Source: Rhizobiaceae bacterium (GTDB lineage Bacteria > Pseudomonadota > Alphaproteobacteria > Rhizobiales > Rhizobiaceae). Taken from it: DNA of 64,000 bases. The stretch is taken from assembly GCA_019635795.1 (NCBI GenBank), contig JAHBYV010000002.1, forward strand, positions 62,001-126,000. Direction: 5' to 3'. A program made the translations under genes and the position numbers. Below, one piece after another: positions 52,070-61,043 of the stretch. Numbering within the stretch: the stretch's first letter is position 1; the number at the start of each line of letters is the position of its first letter. Below the pieces are notes generated by a model, which saw only the letters and a program-made list of their open reading frames with translations, searched no databases and was not told where the DNA came from.

Positions 52070-52831
52070 TCAAAACGCACTCACATATAGCCCGCCGTCC
52101 ACGGGTATGTTCTGGCCAGTCAGGTAGCCCGCGTGGACAGAACAAAGGAATGCGCAGATTTTGCCGAACTCCTCCGCAGTGCCAAGGCGTCTGGCTGGAA
52201 TTTCGGCAGCGAGCCGCGCCTTTTGCTCGTCGAGATTGCCGTCTTTAGCGAACGCGCCCCGCAGCCGATCTGTGTCCAGCTTGCCCGGAAGCAGGTTGTT
52301 GATTGTAACGTTGTGTGCCGCGACGTTCCGCGCAATTCCAGCGAGAAATGACGTAAGCCCAGCCCGCGCTCCGGATGAAAGATCAAGGCCGGATATCGGC
52401 ATATAGACAGACAAGGACGTGATGTTGACGATGCGACCAAAGCCGCGCTCAGCCATTCCGTCAACCACGGCCTGAACAAGCTCGATTGGCGTCACCATGT
52501 TCTGAACGACGCCGCCAATTATCGCTTCACGATCCAGTTCGCGAAAATCTCGCCGGGGTGGGCCACCATTATTATTTATCAGAATGTCTGGCGCGGGGCA
52601 GACTGCGAGCAAATCTTTCTGACAGCCGCGATCGGAAATATCTCCGGCTATCTCAATGACCGAAACCCCGTAATCGCGAAGCTGTTTTGCGGTTTGCGCT
52701 AGCGTTTCTCTATCACGGCCATTAACGACCAGATTGCACCCAGCCTCGGCAAGGGCTTGTGCGCATCCTTTGCCTAACCCTTTGCTGGACGCGCAAATTA
52801 TCGCACTACGTCCACGAATTCCCAGATCCAT
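52070..52831 (-). CDS. Short-chain dehydrogenase/reductase family protein
   Basis: Protein of 253 residues with a Rossmann motif (AIICASSKGLGKGCAQALAEAGCNLVVNGRD), LINNNGGP and a C-terminal GYLTGQNIPVDGGLY. The SDR catalytic YxxxK is absent: the place reads GLDLSSGARAGLTSF. It is probably an SDR relative with altered chemistry. The start at 52831 (MDLGIRG) avoids an overlap with the epimerase gene. Part of the tct-epimerase gene cluster. Confidence 0.82.
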   Translation of the reverse strand: MDLGIRGRSAIICASSKGLGKGCAQALAEAGCNLVVNGRDRETLAQTAKQLRDYGVSVIEIAGDISDRGCQKDLLAVCPAPDILINNNGGPPRRDFRELDREAIIGGVVQNMVTPIELVQAVVDGMAERGFGRIVNITSLSVYMPISGLDLSSGARAGLTSFLAGIARNVAAHNVTINNLLPGKLDTDRLRGAFAKDGNLDEQKARLAAEIPARRLGTAEEFGKICAFLCSVHAGYLTGQNIPVDGGLYVSAF

Positions 52832-52848
52832 TATATGCGCCTCCTGTG

Positions 52849-53832
52849 CTAGCCCCACAATTCCGGTTGAGGGGCAGATACGGTCGATCCTTCATACAGC
52901 AGAGCCGGTTCCCGGTCGCGCGCCAGAAGCAGCGGACCATCCAGATCGACAAATGCAGCGCCTTGCGCCAACAAAACCGCTGGTGCCATGGCCAGCGAAG
53001 TGCCAACCATACAGCCGACCATGATAGAAAAGCCCATCTCGATTGCGAGGTTGCGAAGCTTCAAAGCTTCTGTGAGGCCGCCAGCCTTGTCCAGCTTGAT
53101 GTTTACAGCGTCGTAAAGGCCGACCAGCGCGGAAAGGTCGTCAGACGTGTGAAGGCTTTCGTCCGCACAAACTGGAACGGGTCGCTCTATTGCGCGCAAG
53201 AACTCGTCTTCTCCAGCAGGAAGTGGCTGCTCGACCAGCACCACACCGCACTCTGCTGCGATTTTCAGATGATGTTCGATATTATGCTGCGTCCAGCCCT
53301 CATTGGCATCTACAATCAGCCTTGATTGCGGTGCAGCGTTGTTGACCGCCCGCAATCTGGCTTCATCATCTTCTGTACCGAGCTTGATCTTTAACAGAGG
53401 ACGCATAGCATTTTTACGCGCCTGCTCAGCCATGCCTTCAGGAGTCCCCAGCGATAGTGTGTAAGCAGTTGTCAGCGTATCCAGCTCTACCAAACCGATG
53501 CTTTCGGCGACACGTCGACCTGACGCCTTGGCTTCAAGGTCCCATAGGGCGCAATCGATAGCGTTGCGCGCGCCGCCAGCAGGCATGACTCTCAAGAGAT
53601 CATTTCGACTTGCGCCGCGCGCAATCAGCGGTACCGCATCCTTGATCTGGCCAAGCACTGATTCGACTGTCTCGCCATAACGGCGATACGGAACACATTC
53701 TCCTCGCCCTGTGAAACCACCGTCAGAAATGCTGCAAACGAGCACTTCTGCCTCGGTTTTGGAGCCGCGAGAGATAGTGAACACCCCGGCAATCGGGAAA
53801 TTTTCTGCCGTGACGGAAAGAACGCGCGTCAT
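52849..53832 (-). CDS. Enolase-superfamily epimerase/racemase (dipeptide epimerase or DgcA-like)
   Basis: Protein of 327 residues. The second-shell and catalytic set of the muconate-lactonizing subgroup is visible: LLKIKLG (KxK), LIVDANEGW (metal Asp), LVEQPLP (metal Glu), CADESLH (metal Asp) and NIKLDKAGGLTEAL (catalytic Lys). This suits L-Ala-D/L-Glu epimerase or N-acyl-D-glutamate racemase DgcA. It lies with transporter and SDR genes, indicating catabolism of an amino-acid derivative. Confidence 0.85.
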   Translation of the reverse strand: MTRVLSVTAENFPIAGVFTISRGSKTEAEVLVCSISDGGFTGRGECVPYRRYGETVESVLGQIKDAVPLIARGASRNDLLRVMPAGGARNAIDCALWDLEAKASGRRVAESIGLVELDTLTTAYTLSLGTPEGMAEQARKNAMRPLLKIKLGTEDDEARLRAVNNAAPQSRLIVDANEGWTQHNIEHHLKIAAECGVVLVEQPLPAGEDEFLRAIERPVPVCADESLHTSDDLSALVGLYDAVNIKLDKAGGLTEALKLRNLAIEMGFSIMVGCMVGTSLAMAPAVLLAQGAAFVDLDGPLLLARDREPALLYEGSTVSAPQPELWG

Positions 53833-53909
53833 CTATTTGCACCCGGCGAATCGATTGATATTCCACAGTCAAAGTGACACGGCGCGCCGATGTCGATAAG
53901 AGGTTGTGA

Positions 53910-55085
53910 ATGCTGAATGGACAAGGCACAGATTCTGCCGACCCGGCGCTGGAGAAGCCTTCTGTTGCTTCCCGGCTGGAAAGCGGTGTGCTTTCCATAG
54001 AGATGTCGGGGATCTGGTCTACGCGCAGCATTGGTCAGATCGATTCCCAGATGCGTGCGCTCGAAGCCCGGAATAACGTTGATCGCGTGGAGATGGATGT
54101 TTCCGGCATCGGGCGGATCGATACCGCTGGCGCATGGGTTCTGGAACGGCTGGCGCAAAGCTACAGAAACATTCAGGTCGATGTGCAGATCAACGGCGCG
54201 AACGAGGATGACCGCATATTGCTGGATGCGGTTGAGCCCGCGGCCGAAGCGAAAGATGAGGGCGAGCGCAAGCGCGAACCCTTTATTCTCATCCGGATGT
54301 TCGAAGCGATCGGGCGCGGCGTTTATGCCATGCTCGCAGACGTGACTGCGTGGCTCTACATTCTTGGTGCGACCATCCGTGGCGGCCAGATGAAGGCGGG
54401 CAGGGGGCAATCGATCAACTTCACGGCGATTGTGCACCAGATTGACCGGATGGGCGTTGGCGCCATTCCTGTCGTTGTTCTTATGTCGGGGATAGTCGGG
54501 GCAATTGTCGCTCAGCAGGGTGCTTTTCAGCTTCGCTATTTTGGCGCGGATATCTTCGTTGTCGATCTCGTCGGAATTCTCGTTCTTCGTGAACTTGGCG
54601 TGTTGTTGACCGCAATCATGGTGGCTGGCCGGTCGGGCAGCGCAATCACTGCCGAAATCGGCTCAATGAAGATGCGTGAAGAGGTTGATGCGCTCACTGT
54701 CATTGGCCTTAACCCGGTGGGTGTGCTTGTTTTTCCGCGTCTGGTTGCGCTTGTCATTTCACTGCCCTTGCTAACGGTTATTGCTAACTTCGCGGCTTTG
54801 GGCGGAGCAATTTTCGTTGCCTGGCTATATGTCGATATTCCCCCGGCAGCATTCATCGATCGTTTGCGCGCGGCTATAGACGTTTCAACTATCGCGGTTG
54901 GGCTTATCAAGGCGCCCTTTATGGCAATCATTATTGGCGTGCTGGCTTCCGTTGAGGGCTTGAAGGTTGGTGGCAGTGCGGAATCGCTTGGTCGGCAAGT
55001 GACCAGCTCCGTTGTGAAAGCCATTTTCATGGTCATCATTATGGATGGCATGTTTGCGATGTTCTTCGCCGCCATCGACTTCTGA
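53910..55085 (+). CDS. STAS-MlaE permease of an MCE-type lipid transporter
   Basis: Protein of 391 residues: an N-terminal STAS domain (about 20-110, containing VEMDVSGIGRIDTAGAWVLERLA) fused to an MlaE permease (RMGVGAIPVVVLMSGIVGAIVAQQGAFQLRYFG, LRELGVLLTAIMVAGRSGSAITAEIGSMKMREEVDAL). It should move phospholipids across the inner membrane. The ATPase and MCE genes usually found with it are not next to it here. Confidence 0.9.
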   Translation: MLNGQGTDSADPALEKPSVASRLESGVLSIEMSGIWSTRSIGQIDSQMRALEARNNVDRVEMDVSGIGRIDTAGAWVLERLAQSYRNIQVDVQINGANEDDRILLDAVEPAAEAKDEGERKREPFILIRMFEAIGRGVYAMLADVTAWLYILGATIRGGQMKAGRGQSINFTAIVHQIDRMGVGAIPVVVLMSGIVGAIVAQQGAFQLRYFGADIFVVDLVGILVLRELGVLLTAIMVAGRSGSAITAEIGSMKMREEVDALTVIGLNPVGVLVFPRLVALVISLPLLTVIANFAALGGAIFVAWLYVDIPPAAFIDRLRAAIDVSTIAVGLIKAPFMAIIIGVLASVEGLKVGGSAESLGRQVTSSVVKAIFMVIIMDGMFAMFFAAIDF

Positions 55086-55112
55086 CACATCTCACCAAGA
55101 GCGACCCAGTTT

Positions 55113-56078
55113 ATGAGTATCACCCTGCCTTTTGATGATTTTCGCGCATTACTGATGCAATTGCATGCGCCAGACAGGCAATCGACAATAAATGCCCGCG
55201 CCGCGTTTGGCCGTCGAAACGGTGGTGTTGAGGGTGGCCGGTTTGGTGATGTTGGTGCCTGGTACGCATCACTTGCGGGTGGTGCGCGACTCGTGGCGCG
55301 CGCGCAGATTGCCATTTTCGCTGGGACGCACGGCGTGGTGCGGCATGGCATTTCTCGCCTTTCGGTTTCGTCCACTGTTCAGGCTGTTGCTGCCTGCGGC
55401 GACGGTTCGGCTACCATCTGCAAGCTTTGCCAGACATACGATCTTGGCTTGAAAGTGTTTGATCTGGCGCTGGACGTGCCGACCGCAGACATTACGCAAA
55501 AACCTGCTTTGGACGAGCGGGCATGTGCTGCCACCATGGCGTTCGGGATGGAGGCGGTGATGGAAAAGCCGGATGTGCTTTGCCTCGCCAGCTTTGGTCC
55601 AGGTTCCTCGACTGTTTCAGCAGCGTTGCTGGCCGCGCTGCATGGCGGCCCTGCAGGTGATTGGCTGGCCGGTAGCGATAACGAGTTGATCGCCCAGCGA
55701 ACCACTGTGGTTGAAGATGTTTTGGCGCTGCACGGGCCACATTGTGCTGATCCGCTTGAAGCGCTGTGCCGGATTGGCGGCAGGGAGTTTGCTGCAATGG
55801 CGGGTGCAATACTCGCAGCCGGGGTAGAAAGAATTCCTGTTGTGCTGCATGGCAAGGCAGCGTTCTGTGCCGCTGCTGTGCTTGCGGCAGTTCAGCCGGA
55901 TGCACTTTCACACTGCATTTTGGCTGAGAAGCCCGCAAACCTGCGAATGGCAGAACTGGCTCAAAAGCTTGGCCTTAGCCATGTATTCGATGCAGGGTTT
56001 AACGGCGAGACGGACCAGCCGCTATCTGGCGCTTTGGCAATTATGGCGATCAAGGGAGCCGCAGCCAGCGCAACTTGA
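55113..56078 (+). CDS. CobT-like phosphoribosyltransferase
   Basis: Protein of 321 residues resembling nicotinate-nucleotide-dimethylbenzimidazole phosphoribosyltransferase: RAQIAIFAGTHGVVRHGIS, ALCRIGGREFAAMAGAILAAGVERIPVVLHG. CobT makes the lower-ligand nucleotide of cobalamin. No other cob gene is in the window, so it could be a paralogue. Starts 27 bases after the MlaE gene. Confidence 0.82.
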   Translation: MSITLPFDDFRALLMQLHAPDRQSTINARAAFGRRNGGVEGGRFGDVGAWYASLAGGARLVARAQIAIFAGTHGVVRHGISRLSVSSTVQAVAACGDGSATICKLCQTYDLGLKVFDLALDVPTADITQKPALDERACAATMAFGMEAVMEKPDVLCLASFGPGSSTVSAALLAALHGGPAGDWLAGSDNELIAQRTTVVEDVLALHGPHCADPLEALCRIGGREFAAMAGAILAAGVERIPVVLHGKAAFCAAAVLAAVQPDALSHCILAEKPANLRMAELAQKLGLSHVFDAGFNGETDQPLSGALAIMAIKGAAASAT

Positions 56079-56079
56079 A

Positions 56080-57597
56080 CTAGCGTGACTGCGCACCTGC
56101 TCTTGTGGGTATTGCGGGTAGGGGATCCATCACTCGCGTTGATGGGAAAATTGCAATTGCCTCCGTCCCTTCCCGCAACTTTGAGTTGATTTGAAATTCC
56201 CCGCCGTGAACCTTCAACAGGCCCTGAACGATCGGCAAGCCAAGGCCGGTGCCTTGCTCTGCATTTTTGATTGCAATCGTTCCTTGACCGAAAGCCGAAA
56301 GGACAATCGGAATTTCGCTCGCCGGTATTCCGGGCCCATTATCCTTTACCGAGATGTATTGACCGCCGCCGGCGGTCCACCCAACTCGAACACGGACCTC
56401 GCTGCCCGCGGGCGCGAATTTCAGCGCGTTGGACATAAGATTCAGCGTGATCTGGCGCACGGCCCTCTCGTCGGCCAGCAATCGAGGCAGATTTGGTTCC
56501 AACTGCCTTACGATGCGGATGTCCTTTTTACGCGCTCTCAACTCCATCATGTGGCAACATTCTTCAACCACCAGATGAATGTTCAACGGCTCTTCGTTTA
56601 GCTGATAGCGTCCCGCCTCAATGCGTGAGAGGTCGAGGATTTCATTTATCAGATCAAGAAGGTGCTGACCTGATTCATGAATGTCGCGTGCATAGTCCCG
56701 ATAGGCGGCGTTATTCATCGGTCCAAGCACTTCGTTGGACATCACCTCTGAAAAGCCGAGTATCGCATTGAGAGGCGTCCGAAGCTCATGGCTCATGGAA
56801 GCCAAAAAGCGAGATTTGGCCATATTCGCTTCTTCAGCCCTGTATCGCGCTTCGTCAGACATAGACTTCGCGGTTTCGAGTTCCGCGATCAGTTCATCCT
56901 TTTCCGATCGGAAAGCCAGCATCTGAAGTGCCGATTTCTGCATGGTTGCTGCGATATATGTGAAGAACAGCAGCGCGCAGGCCAATAGCGCAAAAAGGGT
57001 CAAAACCAGCGAATCGCTTGATTCTGCATAGCTTGCCCCGAACGCCAGCACAGGGAGTGTGAAGGTTGCAAGAACGGAGCCCTTCAGCGCTGAACCAAGG
57101 ATGGCAGAAGCAGCTATGACGGCCAGCAACACGACGGCTTTCAGCAATGCCAGTGAGTCCATGCCGCAGTTTTCGCAGGACATTGTGAGAAAGTAGACCC
57201 AACTCAGCCCGCTCACGAAATGTGCCAGCAGAAAATCCTGATGACCGGCAGAAATTCGTATTTCTGAGGGCTCGGTGCGGTCATACCGGTGTGCAATAAT
57301 TGCCAGCGGGAGATAGCAGACGGCAGTGAGCAGCGGCCATACAAGCACCTTGGTATCGGCACCACCAATAACTGCAGCGACTGCCAATACAATACTCAGA
57401 AAGGGGATGATGGGGAAATTGCTCACCATCGCGTTCGCGTGGAGCTTGATCAATTCCCGTTCATAAGCTGGATTGCCAGTGCCTTCGGCCAGCCGCTCAC
57501 GCGTTTTCCTGATTGCGCGCGCGACCTCTTCATTGCGGCGCGGCTTGCGGCGATCCACAACGAATTTGTCAGCGATTTCTGGACTTTCCAGAGTCAT
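56080..57597 (-). CDS. PleC/PdhS-type membrane histidine kinase
   Basis: Protein of 505 residues. About six membrane segments (60-215), a short coiled coil, a HisKA domain (SHELRTPLNAILGFSEVMSNEVLGP) and an HATPase domain (LMSNALKFAP, VKDNGPGIP, GTGLGLPIV). The HisKA resembles PleC/DivJ/PdhS kinases that control alphaproteobacterial cell-cycle regulators. No response regulator is adjacent. It converges with the CobT-like gene. Confidence 0.88.
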   Translation of the reverse strand: MTLESPEIADKFVVDRRKPRRNEEVARAIRKTRERLAEGTGNPAYERELIKLHANAMVSNFPIIPFLSIVLAVAAVIGGADTKVLVWPLLTAVCYLPLAIIAHRYDRTEPSEIRISAGHQDFLLAHFVSGLSWVYFLTMSCENCGMDSLALLKAVVLLAVIAASAILGSALKGSVLATFTLPVLAFGASYAESSDSLVLTLFALLACALLFFTYIAATMQKSALQMLAFRSEKDELIAELETAKSMSDEARYRAEEANMAKSRFLASMSHELRTPLNAILGFSEVMSNEVLGPMNNAAYRDYARDIHESGQHLLDLINEILDLSRIEAGRYQLNEEPLNIHLVVEECCHMMELRARKKDIRIVRQLEPNLPRLLADERAVRQITLNLMSNALKFAPAGSEVRVRVGWTAGGGQYISVKDNGPGIPASEIPIVLSAFGQGTIAIKNAEQGTGLGLPIVQGLLKVHGGEFQINSKLREGTEAIAIFPSTRVMDPLPAIPTRAGAQSR

Positions 57598-57669
57598 GAT
57601 TTAGCAAGGAACCGAAGGAAAATGCTTGAAATGACGCTAGTTTAGAAACCTTAAGAGATTGTTTGCCAT

Positions 57670-58344
57670 ATGCGCGGAAGGCCGATACAGGCAAGGAAAC
57701 TTAAAGGAAATTTGCCTCGCAAACGCCCGCTTTGGCGCGTCGCCGCAGATTTCATATTAGCAGTGGCGGTTCTTGCCGGGCTCCTGGTTGCGGCCACCCA
57801 ATTCGAACGCGCTCATTCCCGGCGGGAAACAGGTTTTGTTACGGTAAACGATGGCGATTCGCTTACATTGAATGGCCAGCGCATCCGTCTGCGCGGCATT
57901 GATGCACCGGAGCTGGCTCAGACATGCTCGGCAGGAGGAAGACAATATCCTTGCGGGAGACGATCAAAAGAGGCGCTGCAAGAGCTTGTCCGGGGCAAGA
58001 AGGTAGAATGCACCGGAGCCGAGTTGGATAAGTATCAGAGATTGCTCGCAATTTGCTCGGTTGGCTCTATGGAGGTCAATTCTGCAATGGTTGCATCAGG
58101 GTGGGCTCTTTCCTACGGTCAATACGGCGCTGAGGAGGCAAATGCGCGCAAACAGAAGATTGGCGTTTGGGCAGGGCAGTTCGAGCGACCGCGAACTTAT
58201 AGGGATCGCGAAAATAATCCAGCTTCATTGAACCAGGATTATCTGACGAAATTCATCAGCCTGTTGACAAAATGGCTTTCCGGGCTGATCGACGGTTCAT
58301 ATTTTTCGAGCGACTCAAGCGGAGGATTCGATGAAGCTCTATGA
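57670..58344 (+). CDS. Membrane-anchored thermonuclease-like (SNase) protein
   Basis: Protein of 224 residues with an N-terminal membrane segment (FILAVAVLAGLLVAATQ) and a staphylococcal-nuclease fold: TVNDGDSLTLNGQRIRLRGIDAPELAQ, then KYQRLLAIC and NSAMVASGWALSY. The Asp, Arg and Glu cluster of the fold is present. It probably acts in the periplasm. Its end overlaps the GST gene by 14 bases. Confidence 0.88.
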   Translation: MRGRPIQARKLKGNLPRKRPLWRVAADFILAVAVLAGLLVAATQFERAHSRRETGFVTVNDGDSLTLNGQRIRLRGIDAPELAQTCSAGGRQYPCGRRSKEALQELVRGKKVECTGAELDKYQRLLAICSVGSMEVNSAMVASGWALSYGQYGAEEANARKQKIGVWAGQFERPRTYRDRENNPASLNQDYLTKFISLLTKWLSGLIDGSYFSSDSSGGFDEAL

Positions 58345-58942
58345 TGGCGGTAAGGCACCAAACCCGCGCCGCGTAAGAATTTTTCTGGCCGAGAAGGGCA
58401 TTGAGGTGCCGATGGTGCCGGTCGATATGGGTGCCCTGGAGCATCGCAGTGCCGAGATTGCTAAACGCAATCCATTGCAGAGACTGCCGCTTCTGGAACT
58501 TGATGACGGTACGATCTTAACTGAGAGTATAGCGATCTGCCGTTATTTTGAGGAACTTCACCCTGAACCTGCACTTTTCGGAAAAGGCGCGTTGAACAGA
58601 GCGCTGATCGAGATGTGGCAGCGTCGCCTCGAACTCCACCTCTACCTGCCGGTCGGGTATGCTTTCCGGCATATCCATCCAGCAATGCAAGGTTGGGAAG
58701 TGCCACAAATCCCCGAATGGGGCGAGGCAAACAAGCCAAAAGTTTTGGAATTTCTTGGGGTTATGGACAAGGAACTTGCCGATCGTGAATTTGCCGCCGG
58801 CGACGAGTTTTCAGTGGCCGACATCACTGGCCTGATTGCGCTGGACTTTATGAAGCCGGCCAGAATCACAATCCCCGAAGAACTGCAGAATGTTCGCAAT
58901 TGGCATGAGCGACTGAAGTCACGTCCGAGCGCTGCTGCATGA
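58331..58942 (+). CDS. Glutathione S-transferase family protein
   Basis: Protein of 203 residues with a thioredoxin-like N-terminal domain (MKLYDGGKAPNPRRVRIFLAEKGIEV, LPLLELDDGTILTESIAICRYFEE) and an all-helical C-terminal domain (FSVADITGLIALDF). The substrate is not known. Confidence 0.93.
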   Translation: MKLYDGGKAPNPRRVRIFLAEKGIEVPMVPVDMGALEHRSAEIAKRNPLQRLPLLELDDGTILTESIAICRYFEELHPEPALFGKGALNRALIEMWQRRLELHLYLPVGYAFRHIHPAMQGWEVPQIPEWGEANKPKVLEFLGVMDKELADREFAAGDEFSVADITGLIALDFMKPARITIPEELQNVRNWHERLKSRPSAAA

Positions 58943-58981
58943 CGGTTAGAATATTTTTCTTGAAAATGCCCTGATAATTGG

Positions 58982-59020
58982 TCCATATGGCGAATATATT
59001 CTAATGGAGCGCCATATGGA
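58982..59020. promoter_or_regulatory. Inverted repeat over the Lrp-type gene start
   Basis: Perfect 11 bp arms TCCATATGGCG (58982-58992) and CGCCATATGGA (59010-59020), 17 bp apart, flank both possible ATG codons (59004, 59016) with an AT-rich spacer. It suits negative autoregulation by an Lrp-type dimer. Confidence 0.6.
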
Positions 59021-59507
59021 CCGCCTCGACCGCAAAATTCTGCGTCTTCTCCAAGAGGACGCGACGCTAGCAGTTGCTGATATTGCCAAGAAGGTTGGTC
59101 TTTCGACGACCCCATGCTGGCGACGAATCCAGAAGCTGGAAGAAGAAGGTGTCATCAAGAACAGGGTGGCAGTTCTCGACCCGGAACGGATCAATGTTCG
59201 GGTGACGGTTTTTGTCGCAATTCGAACGAATTCCCATAGTCACGAATGGTTGCGCCGCTTCTCGGAAGTTATTCAGGAATTCCCGGAAGTCGTTGAATTT
59301 TATCGCATGTCTGGCGAAGTGGACTACCTTCTACGGGTGGTTGTCCCCGACATCGCGGCTTATGATGCCTTCTACAAGCGCATGATATCGAAAATCGAAA
59401 TCAGAGACGTGTCGTCATCGTTTGCCATGGAGCAAATCAAATATACCACCCAGTTGCCGCTGGATTATATGGTGCTGGAGAAGGAAAGCTCTTCAAACGC
59501 CGCGTAA
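59016..59507 (+). CDS. Lrp/AsnC-family transcriptional regulator
   Basis: Regulator of 163 residues: HTH (DRLDRKILRLLQEDATLAVADIAKKVGLSTTPCWRRIQKLEEEGVI) and a RAM ligand-binding domain (EVVEFYRMSGEVDYLLRVVVPDIAAYDAFY). The start at 59016 gives the standard MDRLDRKIL; 59004 is in frame and adds four residues. Confidence 0.94.
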   Translation: MDRLDRKILRLLQEDATLAVADIAKKVGLSTTPCWRRIQKLEEEGVIKNRVAVLDPERINVRVTVFVAIRTNSHSHEWLRRFSEVIQEFPEVVEFYRMSGEVDYLLRVVVPDIAAYDAFYKRMISKIEIRDVSSSFAMEQIKYTTQLPLDYMVLEKESSSNAA

Positions 59508-59588
59508 AAACACCATTTCTCGGCGCAAAATCTGGGTATTGGCGGAAAATACGCCCGCAAAAGCCAGAATTTGCGCCGAAATCCGGGC

Positions 59589-60458
59589 CTATTTTTCCAA
59601 CCGAGCCAACAATGAGGATGTGTCCCAACGATTGCCGCCCATCGCCTGGACGTCCTTGTAAAACTGATCGACAAGAGCGGTAACCGGAAGCCTGGCTCCA
59701 TTGTTGTCGGCCTCGTCGAGACAGATACCTAAATCCTTCCGCATCCAGTCAACAGCAAAGCCGAAATTATATTCTCCGGCGTTCATGGTTTTGTGCCGGT
59801 TCTCCATTTGCCACGAACCAGCAGCACCTTTGGAAATGACATCGATAACTTTTTCGATGTCCAGTCCGGCCTTTTTTCCGAAATGAATGCCCTCGGCCAA
59901 GCCCTGGACAAGACCCGCTATGCAAATCTGATTCACCATTTTGGTCAACTGCCCGGCACCAGCCGGTCCCATCAGGCCAACCATCCGGGCAAATGCAGAA
60001 ATCACTGGTTTGGCGCGCTCAAAAGCAGCTTCCTCGCCACCCACCATAACTGTCAATACGCCGTTTTCAGCGCCAGCCTGACCGCCTGAAACGGGCGCGT
60101 CAAGGAAAGCAAAACCACCGGCCTTGGCGGCTTCATCCAATTCTCGCGCTACGATTGCAGAGGCAGTTGTGTTGTCGATGAAAATCGAACCTTTGGGCAT
60201 TGTGGAAAATGCGCCATTCTCACCAATGGTTACGGAACGAAGATCGTCGTCGTTTCCGACGCAGGAAAAGACAAAATCCTTGCCTTGAGCGGCTTCGGCG
60301 GGGGTTTCGGCTAACGAGCCACCGTGTTGGGAGACCCATTTCTCGGCTTTCGCGAGAGTGCGGTTGTAGACGGTTACATCATGCCCGCCCTTATTTTTCA
60401 AATGGGCCGCCATCGGGTAGCCCATAACACCCAAACCGAGGAACGCGATTTTCGCCAT
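59589..60458 (-). CDS. 3-hydroxyisobutyrate-dehydrogenase-like oxidoreductase
   Basis: NAD(P)-dependent dehydrogenase of 289 residues. Rossmann motif FLGLGVMGYPMA, substrate motif FLDAPVSGGQAGAENGVLTVMVGG and catalytic lysine region GQLTKMVNQI are present. Substrate (beta-hydroxyacid) not resolvable. Start at 60458 has AGGATT upstream; 60479 is an alternative. Confidence 0.9.
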   Translation of the reverse strand: MAKIAFLGLGVMGYPMAAHLKNKGGHDVTVYNRTLAKAEKWVSQHGGSLAETPAEAAQGKDFVFSCVGNDDDLRSVTIGENGAFSTMPKGSIFIDNTTASAIVARELDEAAKAGGFAFLDAPVSGGQAGAENGVLTVMVGGEEAAFERAKPVISAFARMVGLMGPAGAGQLTKMVNQICIAGLVQGLAEGIHFGKKAGLDIEKVIDVISKGAAGSWQMENRHKTMNAGEYNFGFAVDWMRKDLGICLDEADNNGARLPVTALVDQFYKDVQAMGGNRWDTSSLLARLEK

Positions 60459-60569
60459 TTTCTTGGAATCCTGCCTCATGTTCAAACTTTCGCAAAAGTC
60501 ATACACCGCAGGCCAAGAGAATTACCAGTGTGCAACGCCCGCCGGATTGGTGCGGCGGGCGTTATAAGG

Positions 60570-60824
60570 TCAGAGCTGTTTGCCGGTGATCTGGTGATAA
60601 CCCCAAATCACGACCATTGCTCCGATAACCGCAACTACGAGGCTCCAGAGGTTGAAGCCAGTAACACCTACACCGAGAAAGAGGCTAAAAAGGAAGCCGC
60701 CCACAATTGCACCAACAATGCCCAGAACAATATCCATCACCAAACCCTGACCACCGGTTCCCATCAGTCTGGAGCCGATGAAGCCTGCGATCAGACCCAG
60801 TAGTATCCATGCAATTACACCCAT
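60570..60824 (-). CDS. GlsB/YeaQ/YmgE family stress-associated membrane protein
   Basis: Membrane protein of 84 residues with three hydrophobic segments and the pattern ILLGLIAGFIGSRLMG, MDIVLGIVGAIVGGFLF, of the GlsB/YeaQ family. Start at 60824 (MGVIAW) has GGGAGTGGG ahead of it. Confidence 0.9.
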   Translation of the reverse strand: MGVIAWILLGLIAGFIGSRLMGTGGQGLVMDIVLGIVGAIVGGFLFSLFLGVGVTGFNLWSLVVAVIGAMVVIWGYHQITGKQL

Positions 60825-61043
60825 GTCCCACTCCCGTTTTGTTTCAGGCAAGGCAAACTTGCAGTTGTGATGCTTTCACAACCAACGACGCAACGCAAAC
60901 AACGGCAATTCGTTGCAATCACGGTCGTTTACTGGCCAAATTAGCGTTCCAGGGGAGGTTGGCGTGGTTGGTTTCAGCAAAACAGCATACTCAAGGTTGT
61001 GCATCCGCACGTGTCGCTGCTCTCTTAATGGATATTAAACGCA

